Shown: positions 10,450 to 22,639 of the stretch, piece by piece
Layout of the letters: every line of letters begins with the position of its first letter
Position numbering within the stretch: the stretch's first letter is position 1
Source of the DNA: Chinchilla lanigera
Lineage: Eukaryota > Chordata > Mammalia > Rodentia > Chinchillidae
DNA: 64,000 bases
Assembly (NCBI RefSeq): GCF_000276665.1
Contig: NW_004955447.1
Location: 18,656,936-18,720,935, forward strand
Direction: 5' to 3'
The notes under the pieces: model-generated
Databases searched by the model: none
The model's input: only the letters and a program-made list of their open reading frames with translations
What the model was told of the DNA's origin: nothing
Program-made: the position numbers and the translations under genes

Positions 10450-12911
10450 TTAAAGGACGATTGTTAACCCCAAACCTACAGCTTCAGATGTAAAATAGGT
10501 TTGAGATGGGACTCAGAATTTGCGCTTCTAATGGGTCCCAGCTGCTGTGAACTCTGTGACAGATCTCCTTCCAAGAGCACTGCTCTAAACCTATCCTGAA
10601 AATAGAAATTCAAAATACAGTGGAAAACAACACCAACAACAGTGATGATGATCATGATTTTCCCCTGTGCCTCAGAAGACTGTCTCGTGTAGACAAAGAA
10701 ATAAGAGACCATTTTGGAAACTATTGCACTAATCTGAGGCATCCTGGCTTTCCTGTCCAGAGAAGCAACCGAACCTCAGGCACTGCCAGTAAGGGAGCTA
10801 AAGAGGGTGGCATCAGACGGGCACAGCTCACATTCCCACCGCTGTCCCCACAGAGGTCAGGCACTCGGTGCTCACTTCCAGCTAACTCTGCTCCTCTAAT
10901 CTTTCTCTACCTCCACTCACTTTTCCCTTTGTGATAACATCCACCATGCCTTTTAAGAATGCAATCTAGAATGCAATCTGTTGTTCCTTTTATGGAAATT
11001 CTAGCCATTGCAAGTACACGGTCTACTTGATATCCACAAGGAGAAAATGTTCAGAGTGAATGATGCTTTGATTGAACTTTAATTTTGTTGTAACTTTGAA
11101 GTCTTGCTCCATGTAAGTGGTGGGCTGTTCGGCTTCACCGTCAGGAGTGCGAGGGAGGGCCCTTCCCTGCTCACACGTCACGCAGACTTCCGAGGTGCTC
11201 TTCAGTGCTTTTGCCATTTGGTGAAAACTGAGGCAGCTTTCTGTGCAGTGAAAATGAAAAAACAAATCCCAGCATTGTGACAAAGAAAGGAAAGGTATTT
11301 GCAAAGACTTGAAGCACAAATTTAAATCTAAAGGGTCCTCTGGCAGTAGGCTCCCCTGTAATAAGAGCAAAGGAAAGGATTAATATTCACCGTTTTTTCA
11401 GTGGGAAAAAAGAAGTTTCTTTTGATGTTTTGAGGTAAAAGAAAGTGAAAACATAGATTATTAGTAAAGCAAAGTACCTCTGCCAGAGATAACACCGGGA
11501 TTTGCTATGACCAACCAAATTCAAGCAATGGAGGAGACGTCACGTCATGGGAGGTGCTCTTCGAAAGGCCATTTGTTACACGCAGAAAAACCGCCATGAA
11601 ATACATTCTTGTTTCTGTTGGAGAATGTCTCCATTTAAAAGGCAGATTCCACAGGACTGACTGGTATAGATAGGTCAATGGAATGATTCATATTCTTTGT
11701 CGCCCACAGTCATTTATTCCCTCACTGGTTTCCCACCCCCACTGATCTCAGATAAATGGTGTTTTTTCCATACCTGAGCCCTTGCTTGCTCAGAACTCAA
11801 GCTGACATTAAGCCAGCAACACACACTGAATGCACCTCACAAAGCCACCCTTATCCTGACCCCGAAGTCTTAGGACAATGCGTTCTTGCCTTTCTTTTCT
11901 CCTCCTTGTTTTCACTCCCACCTCAGCAAGGGCGCTAATTACATAAGAAAAGAGAGGCACTCAGTACATGTGACGTCAGAAATGCAGACACGCAAGGGCC
12001 CACTCTACCTGTGGGGTGGAGAACACTCTGGCCTTGAATCAGTGGTCCCGGGTGGTGCCCTGTCAAGCCAGTCTGTATAATTTCGGGGGGAAAACCATTT
12101 CATGATCAAATTGTGACTAGAGTTTGCCTGAGGCTGTGTCTTGCCATGCGCCGGCTGGTACATGGAAACACAGCTCCGTGTGCCTCAGGGCACAGTGGAG
12201 GCCCCAACAGTCCGGCGATGCTGTGACGCCCCAGGGCAAGAATACAGCGGCTGAAGACACCCTGGTTCCCTGAGAACCGCGTAGTAATAAAGAAAATGGT
12301 TTCACCCGCGGGAAAGGACAAACTTACTAACCTGCCGTCTCTCCACACTGTCCTCACCAACGTAAGGTCCTGATTAGTTTAAGATCACCGCCGCCCTCTG
12401 AGTCCTCCAAAGTGATCCTCATCATGAGACCCTTCCCAGTGTAAGATCACTGCCGGCCTTCGAGTCATCCCATAACCCCCTCACCATTTTCCTCAGTGTG
12501 AATGTGATCAGTAAATACGGAGGTGCTGGCTGCCTCGTGGTCTTTTACTCCCCACGAGCAACTGCCCTGCTTCTCTCTTGCTCTTGCTCTCCTCCGCACG
12601 CAGTGACAACTTGCCAGGAACTGGGGCGTCGCTGCAGGGGTCCCCGTAGTGCCCACCGGCCCCACCTACCAGAGGCACCATCTGGGCAAGTTATTCAGCT
12701 GGCCTAATCCTCCTGTCCTCTAGAAAATGCAAATTCTACCTCCTGAAATCTAGCTGTCGCAGGTTAGAATGCCCACACATGTTCCAGCACCTTTTCCATT
12801 GAGATGCAGGATCTTGGTCCCTGCTGCTTGAGTTTAGCAATGACTTTGGCGAATAGGATTTAGCAGAAGTGGTAACATTTTAATTTTTGAGACTAAATCT
12901 TATTATTCTGT
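10450..12911. other. Non-coding stretch, no gene seen
   Basis: Unique sequence. ORFs reach 115 codons (11023-11370 minus) but resemble no family I know. The part from 12000 to 12700 is richer in CpG than its surroundings without being a clear island. Confidence 0.55.
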
Positions 12912-13075
12912 TTATTTATTTATTTTTGTCTTTTTTGAGTCTGGGTCTCACTATGCAATTCAGGCTGGCCTTGAACTCACTTTGTAGCCCAGGCTGGTCT
13001 CGAACTCAAAACAATCCTCCTGTCTCAGCCTCCTGAGTGCTGGGATTGCAGGCATGCGCCGCCACGCCTGGCAAA
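12912..13075 (-). mobile_element. B1-type SINE
   Basis: Reverse B1 with CTGGGTCTCACTATGCAATTC and a CGCCGCCACGCCTGGC end. Confidence 0.9.
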
Positions 13076-14164
13076 CCTAATATTCTGGAAACTTCCATTT
13101 TTAATACTCTGGAATGCGTGCTTTGGGAGCCCTTGAGCCACCACATAAAAATTCAACTCCATAAAGAAAGTAGTAAGGGTCTCAGGTGAGACCAGCCTCT
13201 TAAGCAGCGTACCAAAGGACAATCGTATGAATGGCATCAGCGTGGATTCCCCCAGCCCAGGCCATGTCCTGCCTAGCCAGCACCCGAATACCAGGGTATG
13301 ACCCAGTGAATGTCGCATGGAGCAGAAGGATTGATTGTGTAACTAAGATCTGCCAAAGTACCTAACCCACAAAATCATGAGGTAGAGTTCATTACTTAAC
13401 CATAGATGACCAGCATATTAGCTTAACAGATGATTGTGAGGATAAAAAGAAGTTGTATTTGGAAAAGGGCTTATCGACTACAAGCAGCATAATTATCAGT
13501 ATTATATAAGAGAATAAATGCAGTCCCTGAACACTGGAGTTTCCATTACTAAATTTTTGTGATGTCTGCTATTACTATCTATTTAGTAAAGCAAGTTCCG
13601 TTGCCATCAGGTGACAGTAGTGAAGATTAAGACAAATATATTCCACTTCTTGTTTACTTTCATAAGATTGAGCGCTTTGGAATAAGGAAGACTAAGGCAC
13701 CCTCTGAGAAGAAAATATACTATGTAACTAAGTTATTTACTTGGCTATTGAATTTGAAAGAATGAGTTCATTTCTTTTGTATGCCTGTGTTCATTTTAGA
13801 GTATTTTGAAGAAATAAAGTCTTTTAACAAGCATATTCAGAGATTATGGTGTCCCCAATTAATTATCTGAAATTTTCATGCTCCTTGCTTAAAATTGTCC
13901 CAAAATGCTTTAATAATTTTGTGCCTTAATAATGAGTTCATGAAATTCAAACTCTCAGTGAGACTGTAATACAAAAGTTAATTTATAAATTAAGTGAAAT
14001 TTAATAGGCATTTTCACATTGAGATAATGCAACATATTAGATGATTCCAATACACAAATCCGGTGGAATCACAAATATGCTGTAATACTGCATAATATTA
14101 CATTTTAAGGTTTGAAAAAAACCTCAGCACCAATGTCACACAGCCAAAAAATATGATCAACCAC

Positions 14165-14208
14165 TTCAACCCCCTTTCTTTTTTTTTTTTTTTTTTCAAC
14201 CCCCTTTC
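14165..14208 (-). repeat. Poly-T flanked by a perfect 14-bp duplicate
   Basis: TTCAACCCCCTTTC occurs on both sides of a T run of about 18 bp. This is a target duplication plus tail with no element body. Confidence 0.85.
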
Positions 14209-14389
14209 AATCAGACCTAGGGAGCCTCGGGGAGGTCAAAGCCCAGTGGAGCAGCAGTGTGAAGAGGACGGAGGCTCCATCTGCCTTGGTCCTTGGGAAT
14301 GTCCAGAGCTGAGCACCAGGAAGCACTCAACAAATGTTTGCCATCACCGCTGAAGCAGACTGACATAAGGACGAAGACACGCTCCGGGC

Positions 14390-14540
14390 CTGAGAGCCTG
14401 GTGTTCCTGCCTTTGCTAGCAGCAACGGTGAGAAAGGTGAGTCTCTCCAAGTCGGTTTCTTCAGCAGTAGAATGGGATTGCAGTGTTTACCACATAGAGC
14501 TCCCATGAAAATTCAGTGGGACGTTTTAAAGGCTTGATAC
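14390..14540 (+). mobile_element. MIR-like fragment
   Basis: GGTTTCTTCAGCAGTAGAATG and GCTCCCATGAAAATTCAGTG resemble the MIR 3' half. Confidence 0.45.
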
Positions 14541-15856
14541 CATCCTGACACCTAGTAAGTTTTCAAAACATGGAGCAAGTACTACTACTGCCGCGGAAGC
14601 CAGACCTGTATCCCAGGTGTGGCACGCAGAGCATCCACGGCCTGACACAACGGCTTCAGAAAGTGACTGGCAGAGGGAGGAAGGACAAAGGAAAGGTGTT
14701 GAGACAAAAGTATCGAAGGGAAATTAAGCTTTATTCATATTTAGTACATGGCTCTCTAGTAATGCTCATATTTGTCATAAGTAAATTGAGATATAGTGAG
14801 AATGCTTTGCTGCATTAGGACTACACACACCACAGTGTGGAAGACCGTTGATTTAATCATTCAGGTAAGTCACTGGAGCTGAAGTGCGGGCAAGTGTCCT
14901 GGGTCACATGCAGGGTCCCCAGCGCTTTGCTTCCAGTTCCCAGCAGAGGCGGAGTCCTTACCCTAAAGAAGGGGGTGAAATTGAACAGAGAAGGAGAAGA
15001 GGGTGAGAGAGAGGGGTCATTCTGAGAGCCAACCAGGCGGCCAGGCAGACTGTCAGTGACCAAGGCAACTAGCAAGCGGGCTTGGCTCCCCGCGGTCAGG
15101 GCGTCTCACCAGAGCGGGACGTAGATTTTTCACACAATTGCGGGCACCAGAATTCACGAGGTAACAGGAAGAAATAAGGTCAAAGAGGCGGCTGAGGAAT
15201 GAGTCGTGCAGATGGAGTGATGGGACTGAGCTAATGACGGGTGGAAGGGAAAAGAAGGGAGGAGCAGAGACGCGGGCGACGGTCAGCTGCTGCCCCGTCG
15301 GGAAGGGCGTCCAGGGCTCCGGCCATGAGCCATGTGCGACAGACGACAGACGACTCGGCTCTCAAGTCTTCAAACACTGAGGACTTTAGGTACCTTCCAA
15401 AGCACAGCTCAGAATGTCAGTCTTCATTGTGTGCGAGCTTGGACTGTATGTCTGATCCTCAGGATTACCCCGGAAATCTTCTCACCAATTTAATAAATGT
15501 AACATAATGTGAAATAAAATGTGACATTACCACCTGAAGTAATTAAAACCATAGAAAACAAAATAACAAATAAAGGGGGAACCACTGCACTGGCCCAAAT
15601 GGATAAGAAGATAAATTCACCATGCTCCAATGTAGCAGATAAGCGCTTGTATTTTTTTCTTACTTTTTTCATTGTCCTCAGAATCTGTCTCATCATCTGA
15701 AAGGTATGCTAGGATTTAAACACAAAGAGAAATGGGAGAAAGGAGGACATCTCTTGAAGTACCAGATTTCACTAAGAAGACAACTCATTGAAGAGCAAGT
15801 AGCAAAGAACAGGGTCTGGTCTCTAGAAGGGAGGAAATACTTGCTGTTAATAGTAT

Positions 15857-15960
15857 AGGGGCTGGGGATTTAGCTCAGCAGGAAAGCGCCTGCCTGGCAA
15901 GCGCAAGGTCATGAGTTTGATTGCTGGTACCGGAAGAACAACAAAACAAAACAAAACAAA
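15857..15960 (+). mobile_element. ID-type SINE
   Basis: GGGGCTGGGGATTTAGCTC start, GCCTGCCTGGCAAGCGCAAG loop, GGTACCGG box and an AAAAC-repeat tail. Confidence 0.93.
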
Positions 15961-17409
15961 AATAGTGTGTATAATGTAAAGTTTGGGAGGAGTCTGGATG
16001 TTTCCATTTTCTGCCATAGCATTGTCTCCCTTAATCTGCAAGCCATTGCTATCCCTGGTTGGGATCCCTACATTATCAGGTCTATCCCTAACAGTACCCT
16101 TGAAAATGAATGCACATTTGTGAAAACTAAAAAGTTGATCTCATAAAGAGGGGGCGGTGTGTGGAATAGTGGCCAGTACAGACTGGAAAAGAGAGGGGAG
16201 GGAAAGACAAAAACGTTAATGAGAGACACCAAAACAAAAATCTGGTTTTCCATAGGAGAGTAGGGTATCGTCTATCACACATTTCATAGTGGCTGGAAGA
16301 GTGTGACATCCCCACACATAAAAATGATTAGCATTTGAAGACCAGGAAGGGCTTATCACCCTGCTTTGGTCATTATATGTTATATATATTTATCAAATTA
16401 TTATAATATGTCCCAAAAGATGTACATAAATTATGTCTCAATGAAAACATGTACAAGGTGGAAGTTGAAAAGTAACACAACAAGTATAACGTGGATTTAA
16501 CAAAAAAGAAACACTGAATTCCCATCTTAAATTTAAAAAGAATGGGGAAAAAAACCAAATGCCACATCAGGCTAGCGTTTAAAAAGAAAAAAATGGAAAA
16601 CTGCCAAAAAATTAGAAAACGCTTATAAAGATATTAGAAGGTTTCTGTTATGGCCAAAATAAAGGTTTACATAGTGTTTTACTCAGCTGAGAAATAGAGT
16701 AAACATGAGAAATCTGCATACTTTCTTTGTCTAGAAATTAATCCAGAATTAAAGAAGAATTAGGTCTCAAAACTCACATCACCCTGGACCCAATTTTAGA
16801 ATATTGGTGCTGGTATTATCCTTATGAAGAACCCCAAATTTCCATAGAAACGATTTAACTCCTAATACAGATTTTTCTCAGAGACTTCAAGAATGAAACC
16901 AGCTGTTTACTGTACTTTTGGGGGCGCACAGATTACAGCAGTTTACTAATTACCATGTTTTCAAACTCAGCTGCACGACCATGTCTCCCAAGCAGGCCCC
17001 ACCTGCGCCCAGGATGACACCTCCACCCCTCCCGGTTTACCACAGGCCTTGGCCTCCTTCTCCAAGGCAGTCCTCCGGTCCGCTAAGAAGTGCTGGCCAC
17101 CATGGAGACTGGCCAGCCACACCCTCGCTCCACCCAACGTGTCAGGACCTTTATTTTACCTCAGGATTTGGCAACCGCAACAATGTGTGAGGCCCGGAAG
17201 ATCGGCGGCCCTGGAATAACGAACATCAAGGTAAAGGGGCTCCTGTAAGACGACGCTGCGGTACTTCCTGTTAAAACCAGTCAAGGTGCATGCATTGAAT
17301 TGCACAAAACACACTACCGTACAGGGGTGTCAAGGTGTTATTAAATGTGTGTTTATTTTTGTATAGAACAATGATAGTTTCTTTGTAAATATTAAATGTT
17401 TGAATTTGC

Positions 17410-17639
17410 ATTTAAATTTTATTCCCATTTCTCTCCATCTCTGGATCTGAGTTTCTTCCGACTCATCTTCTAGCTCATGAATTCAACTTTTTGTCTACTC
17501 TGCTGTTAAATAATTTCACTGAGTTAGTAATTTGAAGTGTTTTATTTTTCATAGTTCTAGAATTTTTCTTATGTTTTTTTCAAATCTGGTATGTCAGTTT
17601 TTATAGTTTTACTTTCTTGCCAAAATGTTCTAAATAAAT
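17410..17639 (-). mobile_element. Possible old L1/HAL1 fragment
   Basis: A T-rich block with L1M-like phrasing such as AGCTCATGAATTCAAC and TTTTCATAGTTCTAGAATTTT. It is diverged and its ends are unclear. Confidence 0.4.
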
Positions 17640-19261
17640 TTAATTTTTATTTTCTTTACAGAAAATACTAGACTGATAGATCTTTACCTCATGAATTACC
17701 ATCATTATTTATTACAACTTCTATGAGTACGCATTTGTAGTGTATCATGATCACATTCCTCGTGGGCAGCTGGTGCACGTACCTAACACATGCACCCTCT
17801 TCTCTCATCTCCCTAACCACCCTCTTCATCTCTCGGGCTCCTCTCCATTTGCAAAAGATCTAACTCCCTGTGTACTATTGCCTGTCTTTTATTTTGCTCT
17901 TTATTTATATTTTGGATTTCTCATATAAGAACAACCATGAGATATACTAAGGCTTGCATGTCTGATTTATCTCACTTCACGTTACAGTCTCAATGTGCAT
18001 CAGTTTTCCTACAAATAATTCAAGTTCATCCTTCCTTATGGCAGAGTAGTATTCCATTGGGTATAGATACCATATTTTCTTTACCAATTTATCTGTTGAT
18101 GGACATATAGGCTGTTCCAAGATTTAGCTGTTGAGAATTATGCTGCTATAAACATGGGTATGTGTGTATCACTGTAATACAATGTTTTTAACTCTTTTGG
18201 GAAGATACTCAGAAGGGAAATAGCTGGGTAGAATGGAATTTCTAGTTTTAGTTTTTTGAGGAATCCCTATACTGATTTATGATTGTACTAGTTTACACTT
18301 CTACAAACAATGTTGAAGCATTCCTTTTCCCCTGCAGCCCCACCAGCATTAGTTTTATTTGATTTCTTGATGATAACCATTCTTTCTGGAGTAAGATGCA
18401 ATCTCAGAGTTGTTTTAACTTGCCTTTTTCTAATCTGCAGAGATGTTGGACATCTTTACATGTATTTATTGGTTATTTTTACTTCTGAGAAGGGTCTATT
18501 CATTTCACTTGCCCATTTTTTTTATTAGGACTTTTATTTTGGGGAGTCCAGGGTTAGTTCTTTATATATTCCAGATATTAGTCCTCTGTCTGAGGAAAAG
18601 CTGGCAAAAAGGTTTTTCCCATTCCATAGGTTGTCCTTTCACACTGTTGTTGGTTCTTTGCTGTGCAGAAGCTTTTTAATTTGATATGACCCTATTTGTT
18701 AATTCTTCATGTTATTTCTTGTGCAAGTGGCCTTTGGTTCAGAAAGCCCTTGCCTACACCTGTGTCTTCAAGAGTTTTGCCTAATTTTTATCTTCCAGAA
18801 GATTAAAAGTTTTTATTTAATATTTACATGTTTGATCCGTTTTTATTTCAGTTTAGTAAATGGTGAGAAAAATGGATCTAGATTTAGTCTTCTGTATGTG
18901 TATAGCCACTTTTCCCAGCACCGTTTGTTGAAGTCTGTTTTTGCTCTAGCATATGTTTTTGGTCCCATTGTCAAAAATTAGGTAGCTGAATGTGCTTGGA
19001 GTTGTTTCTGCTTCCTCTGTTCTGTCCCACTGACCCACAAGTCTGGATTTTGCCAATACCATGCTTTTCAAAGTTACTGACCTGTGGTACGACTTGAAGT
19101 CTGGGATTGTGATGCTTCCTGCTTTGCTGTTGCTGCTCACGACTGCTCTTGCTGTTCTAGGTCTCTTCTGGCTTCACATGAATTTACAATTGTTTTCTCT
19201 AGTTCTGTAAGGAATGCTGTTGGTATTTTGTTTGGGATTGCATGAAATCTCTATATCAGTT

Positions 19262-19420
19262 TTTATTTGTTTTTGTTTTTGTTTTATTGTCTTTTTGAGA
19301 CAGGGTCTCGCTATGCAGTTCAGGCTGGCCTTAAGCTGATTTTGTAGCCCAGGTTGGCCTTGAACTCACAAGGATCCTCCTTGTTCTGGGATTATAGGCA
19401 CACACCACCATGCCTGGCTT
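19262..19420 (-). mobile_element. B1-type SINE in L1
   Basis: Reverse B1 inserted in L1 ORF2, flanked by TATCAGTTTT duplicates. Confidence 0.9.
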
Positions 19421-19652
19421 GTGTATCAGTTTTGGAAGTATAGCCGCTTTGACAATATTAGTTCTGCCTATCCAGGAAAAAGGATATCTTTCCATTCTCT
19501 GATATCATCTTCAATCTCCTTTTTCAGAATATTGTAGTTTTTGTTGAGGAGGTCTTTCATTTCCTTTGTTAGGTTAATTCCTAAGTATTTAATATTTCTT
19601 GATGCTATTGTGAATGACATTGATTTCCTAATTTCTTTCTTGGTGAGTTTAT

Positions 19653-20680
19653 TTTTTCTTTTTATTTTAAAGAGTAGAAGAAGGATAACATAGTAATAGG
19701 GGGGCTTACTAAATTACAGACAAAGTGGTAGGAAATTATCAATGGTTGTTGTTTTACATATTGTTATAGACCAGATAGTTTCTCAGGAAAACAAATAGAC
19801 AAATAATAGTGAGCTACAGACAAAAGTGGTAGGTTATTATCAATAGTTATTGTACTATACCTTGGTATCTTCAAAGTGGCTTCTAAAGAAAATAAATAGA
19901 GCTATACATGAGTGACCAATTGAATATTCATTGACTATTCTCAACGGTTGTTGTAGGAAACATATAGTAATAAACATACATCCATTTACAAAATAGCACA
20001 GGACAATATAAACATTACAGAGTTATGGACAGATTAGTACAAAAATATCAGTGGCTGCTGTAATACATGGTGGTATCTTCAAAGTGGCTTCTCAGGAAGA
20101 CAGAGATACGCAAGAAGGATCTAACAAGTAGTTACAGCCTAAGGGTTGTCAAAAATAGCCTATTACCTCCTCACCAGTGACTCCTGTCACTGAGGTGTGA
20201 CGGCTGGAAGGAAGGCCAGGATTGAAAAGAAGGACTGAGAGACTTGCACCTGTGTCTAGCAACAGGCTGTTTTCTTGTTCCTCCATAGTCATGATTACCC
20301 AGAGCTCCTCCATGGAGATGACGGTCTGGCCAGAGGGAGAAGGCAGAGTATGCCCCGGGGCCCCTCATTCCTGTTGGACTAACTGGTAGGATGGGTCTGA
20401 GCTCTGGGGCCTCCTCTTCAGAGGGCAGACTGATCTCCAGTGGTCACCTTTGCATTCAGGGCATGGCCCAGGGGGCTTCTTAGGGCAGTTCCTCTTGAGG
20501 TGGCCTGGCTTTTAACAGTGGTAGCAGATGAATGCAGTCGTCGAGTTCTTCTTGGGGCCCTGAGAATCGGACTTAGGGTCTGTTTCTCTTAGTGCTGCAG
20601 CAAAAGCAGCTGCTTTTTCTTGGTCTCTTTGTTTTCTCTCCTTGGCCTCCTCCTCGTCATGGCTATAGAATACTGAGCTG
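19653..20680 (-). mobile_element. Endogenous retrovirus gag-pro fragment inserted in an L1
   Basis: Minus-strand translation shows remains of a class I (gamma-like) retroviral gag nucleocapsid: a charged helix rich in Glu, Lys and Arg (about 20560-20660), then two CCHC zinc knuckles (about 20430-20525), the first broken by a stop. A retroviral aspartic protease core with DTGA follows (about 20245-20275). Beyond it the frame decays into imperfect repeats. The block interrupts L1 ORF2 and is bordered on both sides by the 13-bp word TGGTGAGTTTATT, with an A-rich tail at its minus-strand 3' end. That looks like L1-driven retroposition rather than integrase insertion, which leaves 4-6 bp. It is inactive and incomplete. 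Confidence 0.8.
19714..20108 (-). repeat. Imperfect tandem repeats of about 90-100 bp in the ERV fragment
   Basis: Units beginning near 19714, 19814, 19903 and 20022 share an ACAGACAAAGTGGTA-like start, a TTATCAATGGTTGTTGT-like middle and a TATCTTCAAAGTGGCTTCT segment. Units 2 and 4 are clearest and unit 3 is strongly diverged. Confidence 0.65.
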
Positions 20681-20876
20681 GTGAGTTTATTACTGGTGTT
20701 CAGGAACACTATTGATTTTTGTATATTGACTTTGTATCCTGCTATACAACTGAATTTGGTTATTAATTCTAGGAGTCTGTTGTTGGAATTTTTGGAGTCT
20801 TCTATGTAAAGGGTCATTTCATCTACAAATAATGGTAATTTGCCTTCTTCCCTTTTTTGTTTTTAACATCATATTG

Positions 20877-21480
20877 TCACAGGGAAGTAACTCCCACCCA
20901 GTTAGATGTGCCCAGTTCATGTCTCAGAACATAGAGGAATGGACTCAAGGACAGAGGAGGACAGGAGTAGGAAAAGTTTTAAGAAGAGAAACCTCCTCAG
21001 GGGCAGGAGGGGTTGCAAAAGTGGGCTGCTGCTGAGCTCTTTGTCTAGGGGTTTTTATACAGAGAAATCACACTGCAGGGTACCTTGAGTCAAACTACAA
21101 TCAATCTATAGGGTTACAAGTACAGACACTTAGCTAATATTGATCCAATAGAAAAACAAGGCATGTATTGAAGAACAAAGCATTTCTGGAATGCATAGGA
21201 GTGAGGGTCAGAGTGTTCTGGTCATCCGTCTCTGTGTTCATTACGTTGTTTCTATGTGTTTGTCATGTTGTCCAGGCTTATTGGACCAGATGGTGCTGCT
21301 GACAGAATAGCTGTGGGCTGTTGCCATCTCTGGGGAGGCTCACAGGCCTCGCCACTGTGTCTCCAGGGGCCTTGATTCTACCAGCTCAGCCCCTGACCTC
21401 AGTCCTGGTTTCCCCATCTCTGCTCTGACTCTGTCTCGGGCCTCCTCCCTTCCCAACTGCCTATCAGTCTCCACCAACTT
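20877..21480 (-). mobile_element. Retroviral-type LTR, minus orientation (outer edge uncertain)
   Basis: The sequence ends TGTGACA on the minus strand at 20877, directly against L1 sequence. Reading on the minus strand there are CCAAT words near 21130-21290, a TATAAAA box near 21052-21058, and about 175 bp of R/U5-like sequence. This architecture suggests a gammaretrovirus-like LTR. The far end could be anywhere between about 21330 and 21480. Confidence 0.55.
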
Positions 21481-21489
21481 TAGCTTTCT

Positions 21490-21840
21490 GCAGTAATGCC
21501 ATATGGACGCTTGCTCCTTTTTCTTTTTTTAATTGTTAGTACGTTTGCGGTGCATAATGATTGCATTTATTATGTACATCATACACCTGAGTCTCCTCCT
21601 CCTCCTCCTCTTCTTCCTTCTCACTCCCTCCCCCTCCCCACTACTCCTCCTAACGCTTAGTCTCCTTTCCATTTTGCAAAAGCTCTATTTTCATCATTTT
21701 TCCCTCCAGTTTTTTCCATCCTCTTTCCCTTCCCTCTTGTCTACCTCTCTCCATCTATTTCCCCATCCATTTGAAAAAGATATCCTTACTTCCTGTTTGT
21801 CTTCTATTTTGCTCTCTCTCTCTCCCTGCTTCTAACAAAT
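21490..21840 (-). mobile_element. L1 3'UTR fragment
   Basis: A pyrimidine-rich block begins after a T-rich stretch at 21515-21533 and resembles the reversed L1 3'UTR at 17740-17930. Shared words include TTTATTTTGCTC-like runs and CCATTTG(C/A)AAAAGAT. Confidence 0.6.
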
Positions 21841-21845
21841 ACTGA

Positions 21846-21990
21846 AATATGTCTGTGGTTGCCAGATTCTCAAAGTTTCTCAAGCATGAGTACATTTAAG
21901 TGCACTATACTATGTATTTATTGGTGGTTAACAAATGACTATAATACATAGTAGTTTAAAACAACAAATAGTTAATATCTGTTAAGATTT
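21846..21990 (+). repeat. Copy 1 of a diverged 145-bp repeat
   Basis: It shares GTGGTTGCCAGATTCTCAAA, a GTACATTTAAG-like word, CAACAAATGACT-like and ACAACAAATAG words with 24998-25135. The family is unknown to me. Confidence 0.7.
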
Positions 21991-22639
21991 GGGGGTGGCA
22001 AAGCTAGATGATTGGGGCTTGGAGTTTCCCATAAAGTTTGGGTCAAGATACCAGCTGGAGGCTTATGGGTGTAGGCCAGAAGAATGGTGGAAAGGCAGGC
22101 TTGTAAAGACATGATGCTGTGTCTTCATCCATCTGTTGCTGAATCAGGCCTATGACATCTGGCTCTTCGCAAAGTCAAAATGACCGTAAAAGGGAGATGT
22201 TTTGAATCAATTCAGGACATGGAGGCAGCCACAATAGTCCAACTAGAGACACTCATGAGAGAGGACTTCCAGAACTGCTTCAGAAAATGGCAAGAATGAT
22301 GGGATAAAAGTGTTCAAAGGAAGGAAAGTATTCAGTGGGGAATGAATGGCAGTATCTTTTACTGTAATGCATCTTAAAACTGTAAACATTCACTGTATTC
22401 TTATCAGACTTCATATATGAAAGTTTATCCCTGACCTCTGGGAGCAGATTAGGCAGACTCTGTAGGCCGTGTTGTCAGCCTTGGAGCTGGAACATGAGGT
22501 CCGCACATCAGGCTTAGGAAGAGGAGGAGGGGCTTAGAGTGAGGAGGGCGAGGGAGCCAAAGGGACGGCCCGACACACACGGGGTGGATGGAACTCACGC
22601 TGGTTTTTCTTGCCTCTGAGCGTGATGAAATGGCTCAGG

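Larger units (their letters stand above)
13076..17409. other. Non-coding stretch with few repeats
   Basis: Contains the poly-T scar at 14165, a MIR-like piece at 14390 and the ID at 15857. Purine-rich sequence lies at 15240-15320 and a CpG-containing patch at 16900-17220. No exon could be supported. Confidence 0.5.
17640..20876 (-). mobile_element. L1 (3'UTR and ORF2 part), interrupted by a SINE and the ERV block
   Basis: Reverse-strand L1. The 3'UTR lies at about 17640-17960, ORF2 C-terminal sequence at about 17990-19260, 19426-19652 and 20681-20876. The complement of the typical L1 phrase around GGAATACTACTCTGCCATAA is at 18030-18060. A B1 SINE (19262-19420) and the gag-pro fragment (19653-20680) interrupt it. 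L1 sequence stops at the LTR edge. Confidence 0.85.

Noticed and set aside
11023..11370. 115-codon minus-strand ORF, considered as a processed pseudogene
   Set aside because: No recognisable motif, A tail or target duplication.
15241..15507. Arg-rich ORF near purine- and CpG-containing sequence, considered as a first exon
   Set aside because: No splice-compatible partner, no promoter signs and no protein match.
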